Source of the DNA: Nocardioides sp. SYSU D00038
GTDB taxonomy: Bacteria > Actinomycetota > Actinomycetes > Propionibacteriales > Nocardioidaceae
DNA length: 61,867 nucleotides
Assembly (NCBI RefSeq): GCF_016924665.1
Contig: NZ_JAFFJT010000033.1
Span: forward strand, 1-61,867
Reading direction: 5' to 3'
In this document: positions 1-7,642 of the stretch, one piece after another
Layout of the letters: each line of letters starts with the position of its first letter
Numbering within the stretch: the first letter of the stretch is position 1
The notes under the pieces: model-generated
What the model saw: the letters and a program-made list of their open reading frames with translations, nothing else
Databases searched by the model: none
Told to the model about the DNA's origin: nothing
Position numbers and translations under genes: made by a program

Positions 1-15
1 CCCCCCCCCCCCCCC
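1..15. other. poly-C run at window edge
   Basis: Fifteen consecutive C open the window, followed by about 60 bases with no gene before the ndk stop. A much larger C/G homopolymer block lies at 32918-33039. Both may be sequencing or contig-end artefacts rather than biology. Confidence 0.6.
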
Positions 16-74
16 TCCCGCCGCGTCGGCGCGACTCTCCATCCGCCCAACCCCCACGACTCGGCGTAGCTGGG

Positions 75-482
75 TCAGAGGCCGGGGAACCAGAGGGCGA
101 TCTCGCGGGCGGCGGACTCCTCGGAGTCGGAGCCGTGCACGAGGTTCTCGCGGTTGGAGAGGGAGAGGTCGCCGCGGATGGTGCCGGGGGCGGCCTTGCG
201 GCCGTCGGTGGCGCCGTTGAGGGCGCGGACCACCTCGATCGCCTCGTCGCCCTCGAGCACCAGCGCGACCATGGGGCCGCTGGTGACGAACGCTCGCAGC
301 GGCGGGTAGAAGTCGCGGTCGACGTGCTCGGCGTAGTGCTGGTCGGCCAGCGCCGCGTCGACCGCCCGCTGCTTGAGCGCGACGATCGTCAGGCCCTTGG
401 CCTCGTAGCGGGAGAGCACCTCCCCCACCAGGCCGCGGCGGACCGCGTCGGGCTTGATCAGGACCAGGGTGCGCTGGGTCAT
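75..482 (-). CDS. ndk: Nucleoside diphosphate kinase
   Basis: Transfers the gamma-phosphate from ATP to other NDPs through a phosphohistidine, balancing cytosolic NTP pools. The 135-residue product is the usual length. It begins TLVLIKPDAVRRG, typical of Ndk, and carries the active-site signature NLVHGSDS with the catalytic His at residue 116. I chose the ATG at 482 because the protein aligns from there; the open frame continues upstream without Ndk-like sequence. A TAGGGT -10-like hexamer at 490-495 lies 7 nt before the ATG, suggesting a leaderless mRNA. In many actinobacteria ndk directly follows folC and DUF4233; here two other genes (506-2610) lie between. Confidence 0.95.
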   Translation of the reverse strand: MTQRTLVLIKPDAVRRGLVGEVLSRYEAKGLTIVALKQRAVDAALADQHYAEHVDRDFYPPLRAFVTSGPMVALVLEGDEAIEVVRALNGATDGRKAAPGTIRGDLSLSNRENLVHGSDSEESAAREIALWFPGL

Positions 483-505
483 GGCCCGCACCCTATCGAG
501 CGCCC

Positions 506-1183
506 TCAGGCCAGCTGCGCGGCCCGGCGCCTGACGTCCTCGGGCACCCGGTCGTGGGAGTCGGCGCCGCTGACCGGCGGCAGCGCCACCCGGCGCACCG
601 GGATGGTGCCTCCCCACACGCCGGCCTCGATGTCCTCGGGGTCGTCGACCGGGTCGCCGTCGCGCTGCTTCATCGAGGCCTCGACCAGCGGCACGGCCAG
701 CACGGCGGTGGCCGCCAGCTCCTTGCGGGTGCTGGGCCGCAGCGTCGCCGACCGGCCGGGCACCATGTGGTCGACGATGAGGTCGAGGGCGTGCACCCGC
801 TCGGCCTCGTCGGTCACCAGCCGCGCGGGTCCGATCACCACGGCGGAGCGGTAGTTCATCGAGTGGTGGAACGACGACCGCCCGGCCACCAGGCCGTCGA
901 GCTCGGTGATGCTCACGCAGACGGTGGCCCCCGGGGCCCGGCGCAGCCAGCCGGCCGCCACCGAGCCGTGCACGTAGAGGCTGCCGCCCTCGTCGGGGCC
1001 GTCGAGGTCGACGGCGTACGCCGTGGGCAGCACCAACGGGTGGTCGCCCACCGTGATGCCGAGGTGGGCGACCAGCCCGTCGGCCAGCAGGGCGTGCAGC
1101 CGCTCGCGGTCGTCGACGCCGCGGTGGCGGCCGCGGTTGAGGGTGGTGCGCGGGGTGGGCGACAGCGGCGCAGCGGTGGTCAT
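506..1183 (-). CDS. Pyridoxamine 5'-phosphate oxidase-family (flavin split-barrel) protein
   Basis: A 225-residue protein of the FMN/F420-binding split-barrel superfamily. The pattern LxxxLVAHLGITVGDHPLVLPTAY and the later FHHSMNYRSAVV/GPARLV block are typical of the pyridoxamine oxidase-like group related to nitroimidazole-resistance (Nim) proteins. The exact substrate cannot be read from sequence. The ATG at 1183 gives the best family fit, and a CAGACT -10-like hexamer sits 6 nt before it. It is transcribed divergently from a MocR/PdxR regulator starting at 1237, with only 53 bp between them. That arrangement suggests PLP-responsive control of this gene, but a true PdxH role is not shown. 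Confidence 0.85.
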   Translation of the reverse strand: MTTAAPLSPTPRTTLNRGRHRGVDDRERLHALLADGLVAHLGITVGDHPLVLPTAYAVDLDGPDEGGSLYVHGSVAAGWLRRAPGATVCVSITELDGLVAGRSSFHHSMNYRSAVVIGPARLVTDEAERVHALDLIVDHMVPGRSATLRPSTRKELAATAVLAVPLVEASMKQRDGDPVDDPEDIEAGVWGGTIPVRRVALPPVSGADSHDRVPEDVRRRAAQLA

Positions 1184-1236
1184 GGCACTAGTCTGGTCGT
1201 CAAGTGGCCTGTGATTGAGGGCCAATCCGCGGCTAG
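1184..1236. promoter_or_regulatory. Divergent promoter with candidate MocR operator
   Basis: The 53-bp gap between the flavoprotein gene and the MocR gene contains the inverted repeat TGGCC (1205-1209) / GGCCA (1220-1224) and flanking CTAG motifs. The minus-strand -10-like element is at 1193-1198. Autoregulated MocR genes usually bind such short divergent regions; operator assignment here is inference. Confidence 0.4.
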
Positions 1237-2610
1237 ATGGACAGGACACTTCCGGTGGTGCTCGACCAGGCCCTCGCCCTGACGCTCGACCGGCGCGACC
1301 CGCGACCGCTCGGCACCCAGCTCGCCGACCACGTCCGCGCCCGGGTGACCGCCGGCGGGCTCCAGGTCGGCGAGCGGCTGCCGAGCAGCCGGGCCCTGGC
1401 CGCCGAGCTCGGGGTGGCCCGGTCCGTGACCGAGCAGGCCTACGCCCAGCTCGTCGCCGAGGGGTGGCTGGAGGGTCGGCACGGGTCGGGCACCTTCGTC
1501 GCCGCCGCCGCGGTCAGCGCCACCCGCGGCCGGCGGCCCGGCCGGCGTCCGGCCGGGGGGCCACCCCTGTTCCGGTTCGACGCCGGCTCGCCCTGGATCG
1601 ACCCGCGCCACGACGCCCTGTGGCGCCGGGCCTGGCGCGAGGTCTCCGCCGCCCGGCCGCCCCGCAGCTACACCGACCCCCGCGGCCTGCCCGAGCTCCG
1701 CGAGGAGCTCGCCGCCCGGCTGGGCCGCTCGCGGGGCCTCGACGTCTCGGCCGACGACGTGCTGGTCACCGCCGGCACCACCGACGGGCTGCGCCACGTG
1801 CTCGGGGCGCTGCCGCCGGGTCCGGTGGGGCTCGAGGACCCCGGCTACCGCGCGGCCGCCGGCACCGTGCGCGCCGCCGGCCGCACCGTCGTCGACCTCC
1901 CGGCGCTGCAGCCGGTCACCGACCTGGCCGGCCTGGCGGCGGCGTACGTCACCCCGGCCCACCAGCACCCGCTCGGCCCGACGATGCCCGGCGCGGCCCG
2001 GCAGTCGCTGCTGGCCGCCGCGACCGCGGCGGGGGCGCTGGTGGTCGAGGACGACTACGACTCCGAGTTCCGCTACGACGTCGCGCCGGTGCCGGCGCTG
2101 GCCAGCCTCGACCGCGACCGGGTCGCCTACCTCGGCACGGCCAGCAAGACCGTCGACCCGACGATGCGGCTGGGCTGGCTGGTGGCGCCGCCCGCCCTGC
2201 AGGCCCGCATCGACGAGGCGCGGTGGCTCACCCACGACGCCGCGGCCTGGCCGGTGCAGCGTGCCTTCGTGGTGCTGCTGCGCGACGGCTACGTCGACCG
2301 CGTGGTGCGCTCGGCCCGGCGGGTCTACGCCGAGCGGGCGGGCCTGGTGGCCGACGCCCTCGGCCCGTGGGGGCGGGTGCACGGCCCGGTGGCGGGCATG
2401 TACGCGACCCTGGAGATGTCGCCCGAGGACACCGCGACCGCCTCCACCGCCGCCCGCCGGGCCGGGTTCGAGGTGCCGCTGCTGGCCGACTACTGCCGCA
2501 GCGTCGTGCGCCACGGGCTGATCCTCGGCTTCGGCGGCTGCACGGACGACCAGCTCGACCGGGTGCTCACCGCGATGGTGGGCGCGCTGGAGGGGTCGGG
2601 TCGCGGCTAG
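1237..2610 (+). CDS. MocR/PdxR-family transcriptional regulator with aminotransferase domain
   Basis: A 457-residue regulator with an N-terminal GntR winged helix (about residues 17-85, including the GERLPSSRALAAELGVAR segment) fused to a fold-type I aminotransferase domain. The PLP-binding lysine is K304 in the motif TASKTVDPTMRLGW, and DDYDSEFRYD is the typical preceding cofactor segment. Family members such as PdxR sense PLP or amino acid-PLP adducts. The divergent flavin split-barrel gene at 506-1183 is the likely target along with self-regulation. The whole-family length is normal and no key residue is missing. The effector and regulon are inference. Confidence 0.9.
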   Translation: MDRTLPVVLDQALALTLDRRDPRPLGTQLADHVRARVTAGGLQVGERLPSSRALAAELGVARSVTEQAYAQLVAEGWLEGRHGSGTFVAAAAVSATRGRRPGRRPAGGPPLFRFDAGSPWIDPRHDALWRRAWREVSAARPPRSYTDPRGLPELREELAARLGRSRGLDVSADDVLVTAGTTDGLRHVLGALPPGPVGLEDPGYRAAAGTVRAAGRTVVDLPALQPVTDLAGLAAAYVTPAHQHPLGPTMPGAARQSLLAAATAAGALVVEDDYDSEFRYDVAPVPALASLDRDRVAYLGTASKTVDPTMRLGWLVAPPALQARIDEARWLTHDAAAWPVQRAFVVLLRDGYVDRVVRSARRVYAERAGLVADALGPWGRVHGPVAGMYATLEMSPEDTATASTAARRAGFEVPLLADYCRSVVRHGLILGFGGCTDDQLDRVLTAMVGALEGSGRG

Positions 2611-2617
2611 GTCGCGG

Positions 2618-2998
2618 CTAGGCCGGCGGGGTCTGCTGTGCGTCGAACGCGGCGTACGCCGCGGCCCGCTCGCGCTCGATCCGGCGCCCCAGGAAGTAGG
2701 CGGTGCCCCACAGCAGCGCGAAGATCGCGCCGAGCACGAACATCAGGCCGATCACGAACCCCAGGCCCACCGCTGCGACCTGCACGGCCCAGCCCGCGGC
2801 GTAGGCCCACTCGCGGCGCAGCATCCCGGCGAGCAGCAGGCAGACCAGGGCCAACCCCAGGCCGGTGCCGAGCGCCACCCCGGTCCGTACGTCGGCGACC
2901 GCGATCATCACCGGTGTCGTCAGTCCGAGCGTGATCGCCTCGAGCGAGAGCACGGCGGCGCACATCCCGCGCCGCGGCGACCGTTCGCGCTCGCTCAT
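2618..2998 (-). CDS. DUF4233 small membrane protein
   Basis: A 126-residue protein with about four hydrophobic helices (roughly residues 13-35, 38-58, 67-86 and 87-103) and a charged C-terminus. It matches the DUF4233 family, which is found directly after folC in many actinobacteria. Its ATG overlaps the folC stop by 4 nt (ATGA), so the two are translationally coupled. No biochemical function is established. The conserved linkage to folC suggests a link with folate polyglutamylation or simply shared transcription. Confidence 0.85.
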   Translation of the reverse strand: MSERERSPRRGMCAAVLSLEAITLGLTTPVMIAVADVRTGVALGTGLGLALVCLLLAGMLRREWAYAAGWAVQVAAVGLGFVIGLMFVLGAIFALLWGTAYFLGRRIERERAAAYAAFDAQQTPPA

Positions 2999-4392
2999 CG
3001 CGGTCCGCCCGCGCCGGGCCCGCCCCGGCCCGCGCGCTCGCGCGGCCTGAGCATGGCCCGGGCCTCGCCAGCGGTGACGACCGACCCGGTGACGAGCACG
3101 GCGCCGGCGCCGATCGAGGAGCCGAGCCCCTCCCCCGCCTCGGCGAGCGCGGCCGCCTGGTCGATGGCGTCGGCGAGCCGCGGCGCGACCGTGACCCGGT
3201 CGGTGCCGAAGACCTCGGTGGCGACCTCGGCCAGCCGCGCCGCCGGCATCGCGCGGTCGGTGGCGGCCTGGGTGCACACGACGTGGGCGAGGTGGGGCTC
3301 GAGGGCCTGCAGCAGTCCCTCGGCATCCTTGTCGCCCATCAGGCCGACCACGCCGATGAGCGGGTCGAAGGTGAAGGAGTCCTCGAGCGCGGCCGCGGTG
3401 GCCTGGGCGCCGGCGGGGTTGTGGGCGGCGTCGAGCACGATCGTCGGGCTGCGCCGGATGATCTCGAGCCGGGCCGGCGAGGTCACCTCGGCGAACGCCG
3501 CGGCGACGGCCTCGGCGTCGAGCGGCTGGTCGCCGACGAACGACTCGACCGCGGCGAGCGCGACGGCGGCGTTCTGGGCCTGGTGGGCGCCGTAGAGCGG
3601 CAGGAACACGTCGTCGTAGCGCGCCCGGAGTCCCTGCAGCGAGAGCACCTGCCCGCCGACGGCCGGCACCCGCGAGACCACCCCGAAGTCGACGCCCTCG
3701 CGGACCACGCTCGCGCCGACCTCGGCCGCGTGGCCGAGCACCACCTCCGCGACGTCGGGCTCCTGGAGGGCGACGACGGCGACCGAGCCGGGCTTGATAA
3801 TCCCGGACTTCTCCACCGCGATGGCGGCCGGGCTGTCGCCGAGGTAGCGGGCGTGGTCGACCGCGACCGGCAGCACCACGGCGACGTCGGCGTCGGCGAC
3901 GTTGGTGGCGTCCCACGACCCGCCCATGCCGACCTCGACCACCGCCACGTCGACCGGCGCCTCGGCGAACTTGGCGTAGGCCATGCCGACCACGGTCTCG
4001 AAGAACGACAGCGGGTGCGCCTCGGACTCGTCGACGAGGTGGGTGTAGGCGGCGACCTCGTTGAAGGCGCGCACGAACTCCTCGTCGTCCAGCGGTTCGC
4101 CGTCGACCGAGATCCGCTCCGACATCCGCTCGACGTGGGGGCTGGTGAAGCGGCCGGTGCGCAGGCCCAGGCCGCGCAGCAGCGCGTCGACCATCCGGGA
4201 CGTCGAGGTCTTGCCGTTGGTGCCCGTGAGGTGGATGACCCGGAACGCCCGCTGCGGGTCGCCGAGCAGCTCGGTGAAGGCCCGGATCCGGTCGAGCGAC
4301 GGCTCCAGCCTGGTCTCGGGCCACCGCGACAGCAAGGCGTCCTCGACCTCCTCGAAGGTCTCGGCCGGTCGGGCGTCGGGGGTCTCGGTCAT
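2995..4392 (-). CDS. folC: Bifunctional dihydrofolate synthase / folylpolyglutamate synthase
   Basis: Adds glutamate to dihydropteroate and then to tetrahydrofolates, using ATP, in the cytosol. The 465-residue protein has the Mur-ligase P-loop GTNGKTS at residues 57-63, the FTSPHV segment that follows it in FolC, and HNPAGAQA in the C-terminal domain. The ATG at 4392 is preceded by a TAGACT -10-like hexamer (4402-4407) 9 nt upstream, so the transcript may be leaderless. Its stop overlaps DUF4233. In related genomes folC usually follows valS; here the carrier-protein operon and an inverted valS separate it from clpX. Confidence 0.95.
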   Translation of the reverse strand: MTETPDARPAETFEEVEDALLSRWPETRLEPSLDRIRAFTELLGDPQRAFRVIHLTGTNGKTSTSRMVDALLRGLGLRTGRFTSPHVERMSERISVDGEPLDDEEFVRAFNEVAAYTHLVDESEAHPLSFFETVVGMAYAKFAEAPVDVAVVEVGMGGSWDATNVADADVAVVLPVAVDHARYLGDSPAAIAVEKSGIIKPGSVAVVALQEPDVAEVVLGHAAEVGASVVREGVDFGVVSRVPAVGGQVLSLQGLRARYDDVFLPLYGAHQAQNAAVALAAVESFVGDQPLDAEAVAAAFAEVTSPARLEIIRRSPTIVLDAAHNPAGAQATAAALEDSFTFDPLIGVVGLMGDKDAEGLLQALEPHLAHVVCTQAATDRAMPAARLAEVATEVFGTDRVTVAPRLADAIDQAAALAEAGEGLGSSIGAGAVLVTGSVVTAGEARAMLRPRERAGRGGPGAGGPR

Positions 4393-4452
4393 CGCCCCCC
4401 GAGTCTAGGGCCGGCCCCTGCCGGCCGACCCGCCAGCCGCCCGACCCCGCGG

Positions 4453-4511
4453 TAGTCCGTGACGTTCGGGCCCCGATCGGGCCCCGGGAGGGGCCGAAAC
4501 GTCACGGACTA
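4453..4511. repeat. 59-bp palindromic element, copy 1
   Basis: Two 22-nt arms (4453-4474 and 4490-4511) are inverted with 20 of 22 positions matching; both begin TAGTCCGTGACGTT when read inward. The copy at 19444-19502 shares the same TAGTCC-N2-GACGTTT core. It lies between two divergent genes, so it is not simply a terminator. A REP-like dispersed palindrome is the best description. Confidence 0.75.
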
Positions 4512-4523
4512 TCGACCCCGAGG

Positions 4524-4541
4524 TGGAACACGTTCTAGTCT
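4524..4541 (+). promoter_or_regulatory. KstR-like operator overlapping a -10 element
   Basis: Bases 4524-4537 match the published mycobacterial KstR consensus TNNAACNNGTTNNA at every defined position (AAC-AC-GTT core). The TAGTCT hexamer at 4536-4541 overlaps its right edge and could be the -10 of the alcohol dehydrogenase promoter. A TetR-family repressor bound here would block RNA polymerase. Whether the regulator is KstR itself is inference. Confidence 0.5.
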
Positions 4542-4547
4542 CCGGCC

Positions 4548-4565
4548 ATGGAGCGGAACCCGTGA
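4548..4565 (+). other. Candidate leaderless 5-codon leader frame
   Basis: ATG at 4548 lies 6 nt after the TAGTCT hexamer and opens a frame encoding MERNP, ending in TGA at 4563-4565. This stop overlaps the GTG start (4562) of the alcohol dehydrogenase as GTGA, an arrangement suited to terminate-reinitiate coupling. It could be chance; no peptide evidence exists. Confidence 0.35.
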
Positions 4566-5653
4566 GGACCACCGTCGCCGTCGTCAACGAGCCGGACGGG
4601 CCGTTCACCTTCGAGGAGGTCGAGCTCGACGGGCCGCGGGCCGACGAGGTGCTGGTGCGGATCGTGGCCACCGGCGTCTGCCACACCGACATCACCATGC
4701 GCGGCTTCCTGCCGGCGGAGATGTTCCCCAACGTGTTCGGGCACGAGGGGGCCGGCGTGGTCGAGGCGGTCGGACCCGACGTGGACGGCGTCGCGGTGGG
4801 CGACCACGTGGTGCTGAGCTTCCGGTCGTGCCGCACCTGCTCGCGGTGCACCGCGGGGCTGGTCGGCTACTGCGAGTCGACGCTGCTGCTCAACTACATG
4901 GGCATGCGGATGGACGGCTCGACCACCATGTCGAGAGCGTCCGGCCCGGTCTTCGGCTCCTTCTTCGGCCAGTCCAGCTTCGCCCGCCACGCGATCGCCT
5001 ACGCCGACAACTGCGTGGTGGTCGACCCCTCGCTCGACCTCACCCTGCTCGCGCCCTACGGCTGCGGGTTCCAGACCGGCGCCGGCACCGTGCTCAACGT
5101 GCTCCGCCCCACCGCCGCCGACTCGCTCGCCGTCTTCGGCTGTGGCGCCGTCGGCCTCGCCGCGATCGCCGCGGCCTCCGCCAGCGGCACCGGCACGGTC
5201 GTCGCCGTCGACGTGCTGCCCGAGCGCCTGGCGCTCGCCGAGGCGTACGGCGCGGTGGCGGTCGACGGACGCGAGGCCGACACCGTCGTCGAGCGGGTCA
5301 AGGAGCTCACCGGCGGCGGCGCGACGTACGCGATCGACGCGACCGCGATCCCCGCGGTGGTCAAGCAGGCCCAGCAGGCGCTCGCCGTGCGCGGCACCCT
5401 GGTCGCGCTCGGGCTCGGCGCGGAGGAGTACCAGCTCGACGCCATCGACCTGCTCCAGAACGGCAAGACCGTCACCTCGTCGATCGAGGGCGACTCCGAC
5501 CCGCAGGAGATGGTGCCGCGGCTGCTGGCGATGCGCGAGCGCGGCGAGTTCGACCTCGACGGCCTGGTGACGACCTACCCGTTCACCGAGCTGGAGCGGG
5601 CGATCGCCGACGCCGCGGCCGGCCGGGTGCTCAAGCCCGTGCTGGTGTGGTGA
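4562..5653 (+). CDS. Zinc-dependent alcohol dehydrogenase (MDR family)
   Basis: A 363-residue NAD(P)-dependent medium-chain dehydrogenase, probably acting on aryl or long-chain alcohols. The catalytic zinc site is shown by GVCHTD and GHEGAG, the structural zinc by four Cys in CRTCSRCTAGLVGYC, and the nucleotide fold by FGCGAVGLAAI followed by an acidic residue in VDVLPER. The GTG at 4562 is chosen because GGAG at 4550-4553 is correctly spaced; an in-frame ATG at 4523 would start inside the putative operator. The promoter carries a KstR-like site. The 3' end overlaps the convergent GH2-like gene by 23 bp (5631-5653). Confidence 0.9.
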   Translation: MRTTVAVVNEPDGPFTFEEVELDGPRADEVLVRIVATGVCHTDITMRGFLPAEMFPNVFGHEGAGVVEAVGPDVDGVAVGDHVVLSFRSCRTCSRCTAGLVGYCESTLLLNYMGMRMDGSTTMSRASGPVFGSFFGQSSFARHAIAYADNCVVVDPSLDLTLLAPYGCGFQTGAGTVLNVLRPTAADSLAVFGCGAVGLAAIAAASASGTGTVVAVDVLPERLALAEAYGAVAVDGREADTVVERVKELTGGGATYAIDATAIPAVVKQAQQALAVRGTLVALGLGAEEYQLDAIDLLQNGKTVTSSIEGDSDPQEMVPRLLAMRERGEFDLDGLVTTYPFTELERAIADAAAGRVLKPVLVW

Positions 5654-7640
5654 CCCGCCAGGTCGCCTCGCGCACCGTGCCGTCGGCGCCGGTCAGGGTG
5701 GCCCGCACCGCGGCGTGCTGGGGCGACCCGAACCGGTAGGCGTAGGCCGAGTCGGCCCACCGGCCCAGCATCGTGTCGACGGTGCGCCGCAGGTGCCCGT
5801 GCGGAGGTACGACGACCGCCTCGCTCGCCGAGTCGGCGGCGCTGCCGTCGGCGCGCAGCAGCTCGACGGCCAGGGTGGCGACCACCGCCTCCGGGCGGTC
5901 GTTGGCGACGTGGACGTCGACGCCGTTGAGGCCCTCGTCGACCAGCCAGACCGCGGTCGGCTGCAGCACCGGCGCCAGGGCCAGCGCGGCCGGCTTGGGT
6001 CGGCCGGTGTGGTCGAGCAGGCCCCAGCCCGCCCCCGGCTCGAGGTCGCGCAGCCACAGCACGATGCCGCCGGCGCACGGCGACGCCGGCCGCCGCCACT
6101 CGCCCAGCACGTCGGCCATGACCTCGCCGGTCACCCGCTGCCGCTGCTCGAGCGTGGCGTCCGGCCCGTAGCGCCGGCGGGCGTAGTGCTCGCGGACGTC
6201 GGCGAAGTCCCAGTCGGCGCCGGAGTCGCGCGGCACGCCCACGTCCTCGCCGCCCGGCGGCAGCGGGTCGGGCAGCGAGGCGAAGGCCAGGCACTCCGCG
6301 GCGAACCGGACGCCGGAGTGCCGCGCGTCGGGCAGGTCGCGCCGGTAGGCGCCGACGCCGAAGTACTGCGCCACCCCGGTGTCGACCCGCACCGGCAGGT
6401 CTCCCCCGCTCGGCGAGGAGTCGACCCAGACCGCGTCGAGGCCGCTCGCGGCCACCACCGGCCGGGTCAGCGCCGCCAGCTCCGCGGCGGCGCCGGTGTC
6501 GGGGCGGACGCCGAACAGCGCCGCCTGCTGCTCGTGCTCGGCCGAGCCGCACACCACCGCGGTCGAGGGGTGCCCGACCAGGCGCCCGCACTGGTCGGCG
6601 GCCTCGGCGCGCACCGTCGCGGCGAACCCCTCGTCGGCCAGCGGGTAGTCGAAGGTCGTGAACATCAGGTCCTGCCAGACCAGCAGCCCCAACTCGTCGC
6701 AGCGGGCGTGGAAGGCATCGCTCTCGTAGGCCGAGATCCCGCTCACCCGCACCAGGTTGAGCCCGAGCGCGACCGCCTCGTCGAGCGCCGCGAGGTCGCC
6801 GGGGGTCCACACCGCTCCGCGCACGAAGACCGGCACGTCGTTGACCACCAGCGCCAGCGCCGACGGCGCGGCGTTCGCCAGGGTCCGGAAGCCGACCCGG
6901 CGCTCGGCCGCGGCCCGGTCGCCGGGCAGGCTCAGCGGCCGGCCGCCGTGCAGCACGCGGACGGCGTAGGTGTGCGGCTCGCCGTGGGTGTGCGGCCACC
7001 AGCGCCGCACGTCCGGCAGCTCCAGCCGAGCCCGGCCGTCCACGACCGGCGCCGACACCGGCGCCGACCCCGATGCCGACCCTGGTGCCGACCCGGGCGT
7101 CGGCCCTGGGCTGACCTCGACTACCAGCTCCGGCACGTTCGCCTCGACCTCGACGTCGAGCACGCCGGTGCTGCCGCGCAGCGACGGCACCAGCCGCAGC
7201 GAGGTCACCCGCGGGCCGGTGGCGAGCACGACCGGGAGGTGCGGCCCCACCCGGGGCGGGCGGGGCGCGAAGCCGGGCGCCCGGCCGAGCACCGACGTGC
7301 GCACCCAGCGCAGCCGGGGCTCGTCGGTGAGCATCGTGCGCCACCGGGCCCGCGGCCGGCGCGGCTGCTCGCCGAGGAGGTCGGTGAGCGGGTGCACCCG
7401 GACGACGACCTCGTTGCTGCCCGGTCGCAGCGCGCCGGAGACGTCGACGACGTGGCGCTCGAACATCGACCGACCGGTCAGCACGACGCCGCCGTTGACC
7501 AGCACGTCGTAGGAGGTGGCGACGCCGTGCACCTCGAGCGCCGCGCCGGCCGGGTCGTCGACGTCGACCCGCGCGACCTGCTCGTGGCCGGCGTCGTCGG
7601 CGCCCGTGGTGGGGCCGTCGAAGGCCAGGACCCGGCGCAC
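5631..7640 (-). CDS. GH2 beta-mannosidase-like protein of the carrier-protein operon
   Basis: A 669-residue protein with GH2 architecture: an N-terminal jelly-roll (about 35-130, with SYDVLVNG and DVSGALRPGSNEVVV), a beta-sandwich containing WWPHTHGEPHTY, and a TIM-barrel segment with ALGLNLVRVSG and CDELGLLVWQD, as in beta-mannosidases. Putative catalytic glutamates are E368 in CGSAE and E449 in RFAAEC, but the surrounding motifs differ from the usual W-x-G-NNE and SE-x-G, so the substrate may not be a mannoside. A Pro/Ser/Gly-rich stretch covers 181-198. There is no signal peptide, so it is probably cytosolic. The GTG start lies 2 nt after the DUF1839 stop. It is last in the operon and overlaps the alcohol dehydrogenase end. 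Confidence 0.8.
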   Translation of the reverse strand: MRRVLAFDGPTTGADDAGHEQVARVDVDDPAGAALEVHGVATSYDVLVNGGVVLTGRSMFERHVVDVSGALRPGSNEVVVRVHPLTDLLGEQPRRPRARWRTMLTDEPRLRWVRTSVLGRAPGFAPRPPRVGPHLPVVLATGPRVTSLRLVPSLRGSTGVLDVEVEANVPELVVEVSPGPTPGSAPGSASGSAPVSAPVVDGRARLELPDVRRWWPHTHGEPHTYAVRVLHGGRPLSLPGDRAAAERRVGFRTLANAAPSALALVVNDVPVFVRGAVWTPGDLAALDEAVALGLNLVRVSGISAYESDAFHARCDELGLLVWQDLMFTTFDYPLADEGFAATVRAEAADQCGRLVGHPSTAVVCGSAEHEQQAALFGVRPDTGAAAELAALTRPVVAASGLDAVWVDSSPSGGDLPVRVDTGVAQYFGVGAYRRDLPDARHSGVRFAAECLAFASLPDPLPPGGEDVGVPRDSGADWDFADVREHYARRRYGPDATLEQRQRVTGEVMADVLGEWRRPASPCAGGIVLWLRDLEPGAGWGLLDHTGRPKPAALALAPVLQPTAVWLVDEGLNGVDVHVANDRPEAVVATLAVELLRADGSAADSASEAVVVPPHGHLRRTVDTMLGRWADSAYAYRFGSPQHAAVRATLTGADGTVREATWRVTTPARA

Positions 7641-7642
7641 GG

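Noticed and set aside
1180..2514. Long open frame antisense to the MocR gene
   Set aside because: Composition is rich in Gly, Arg and Pro with no domain pattern; high-GC shadow of a real gene.
4548..5653. ATG 4548 as the start of the alcohol dehydrogenase
   Set aside because: It is in another frame and ends after five codons; the GTG at 4562 is in frame.
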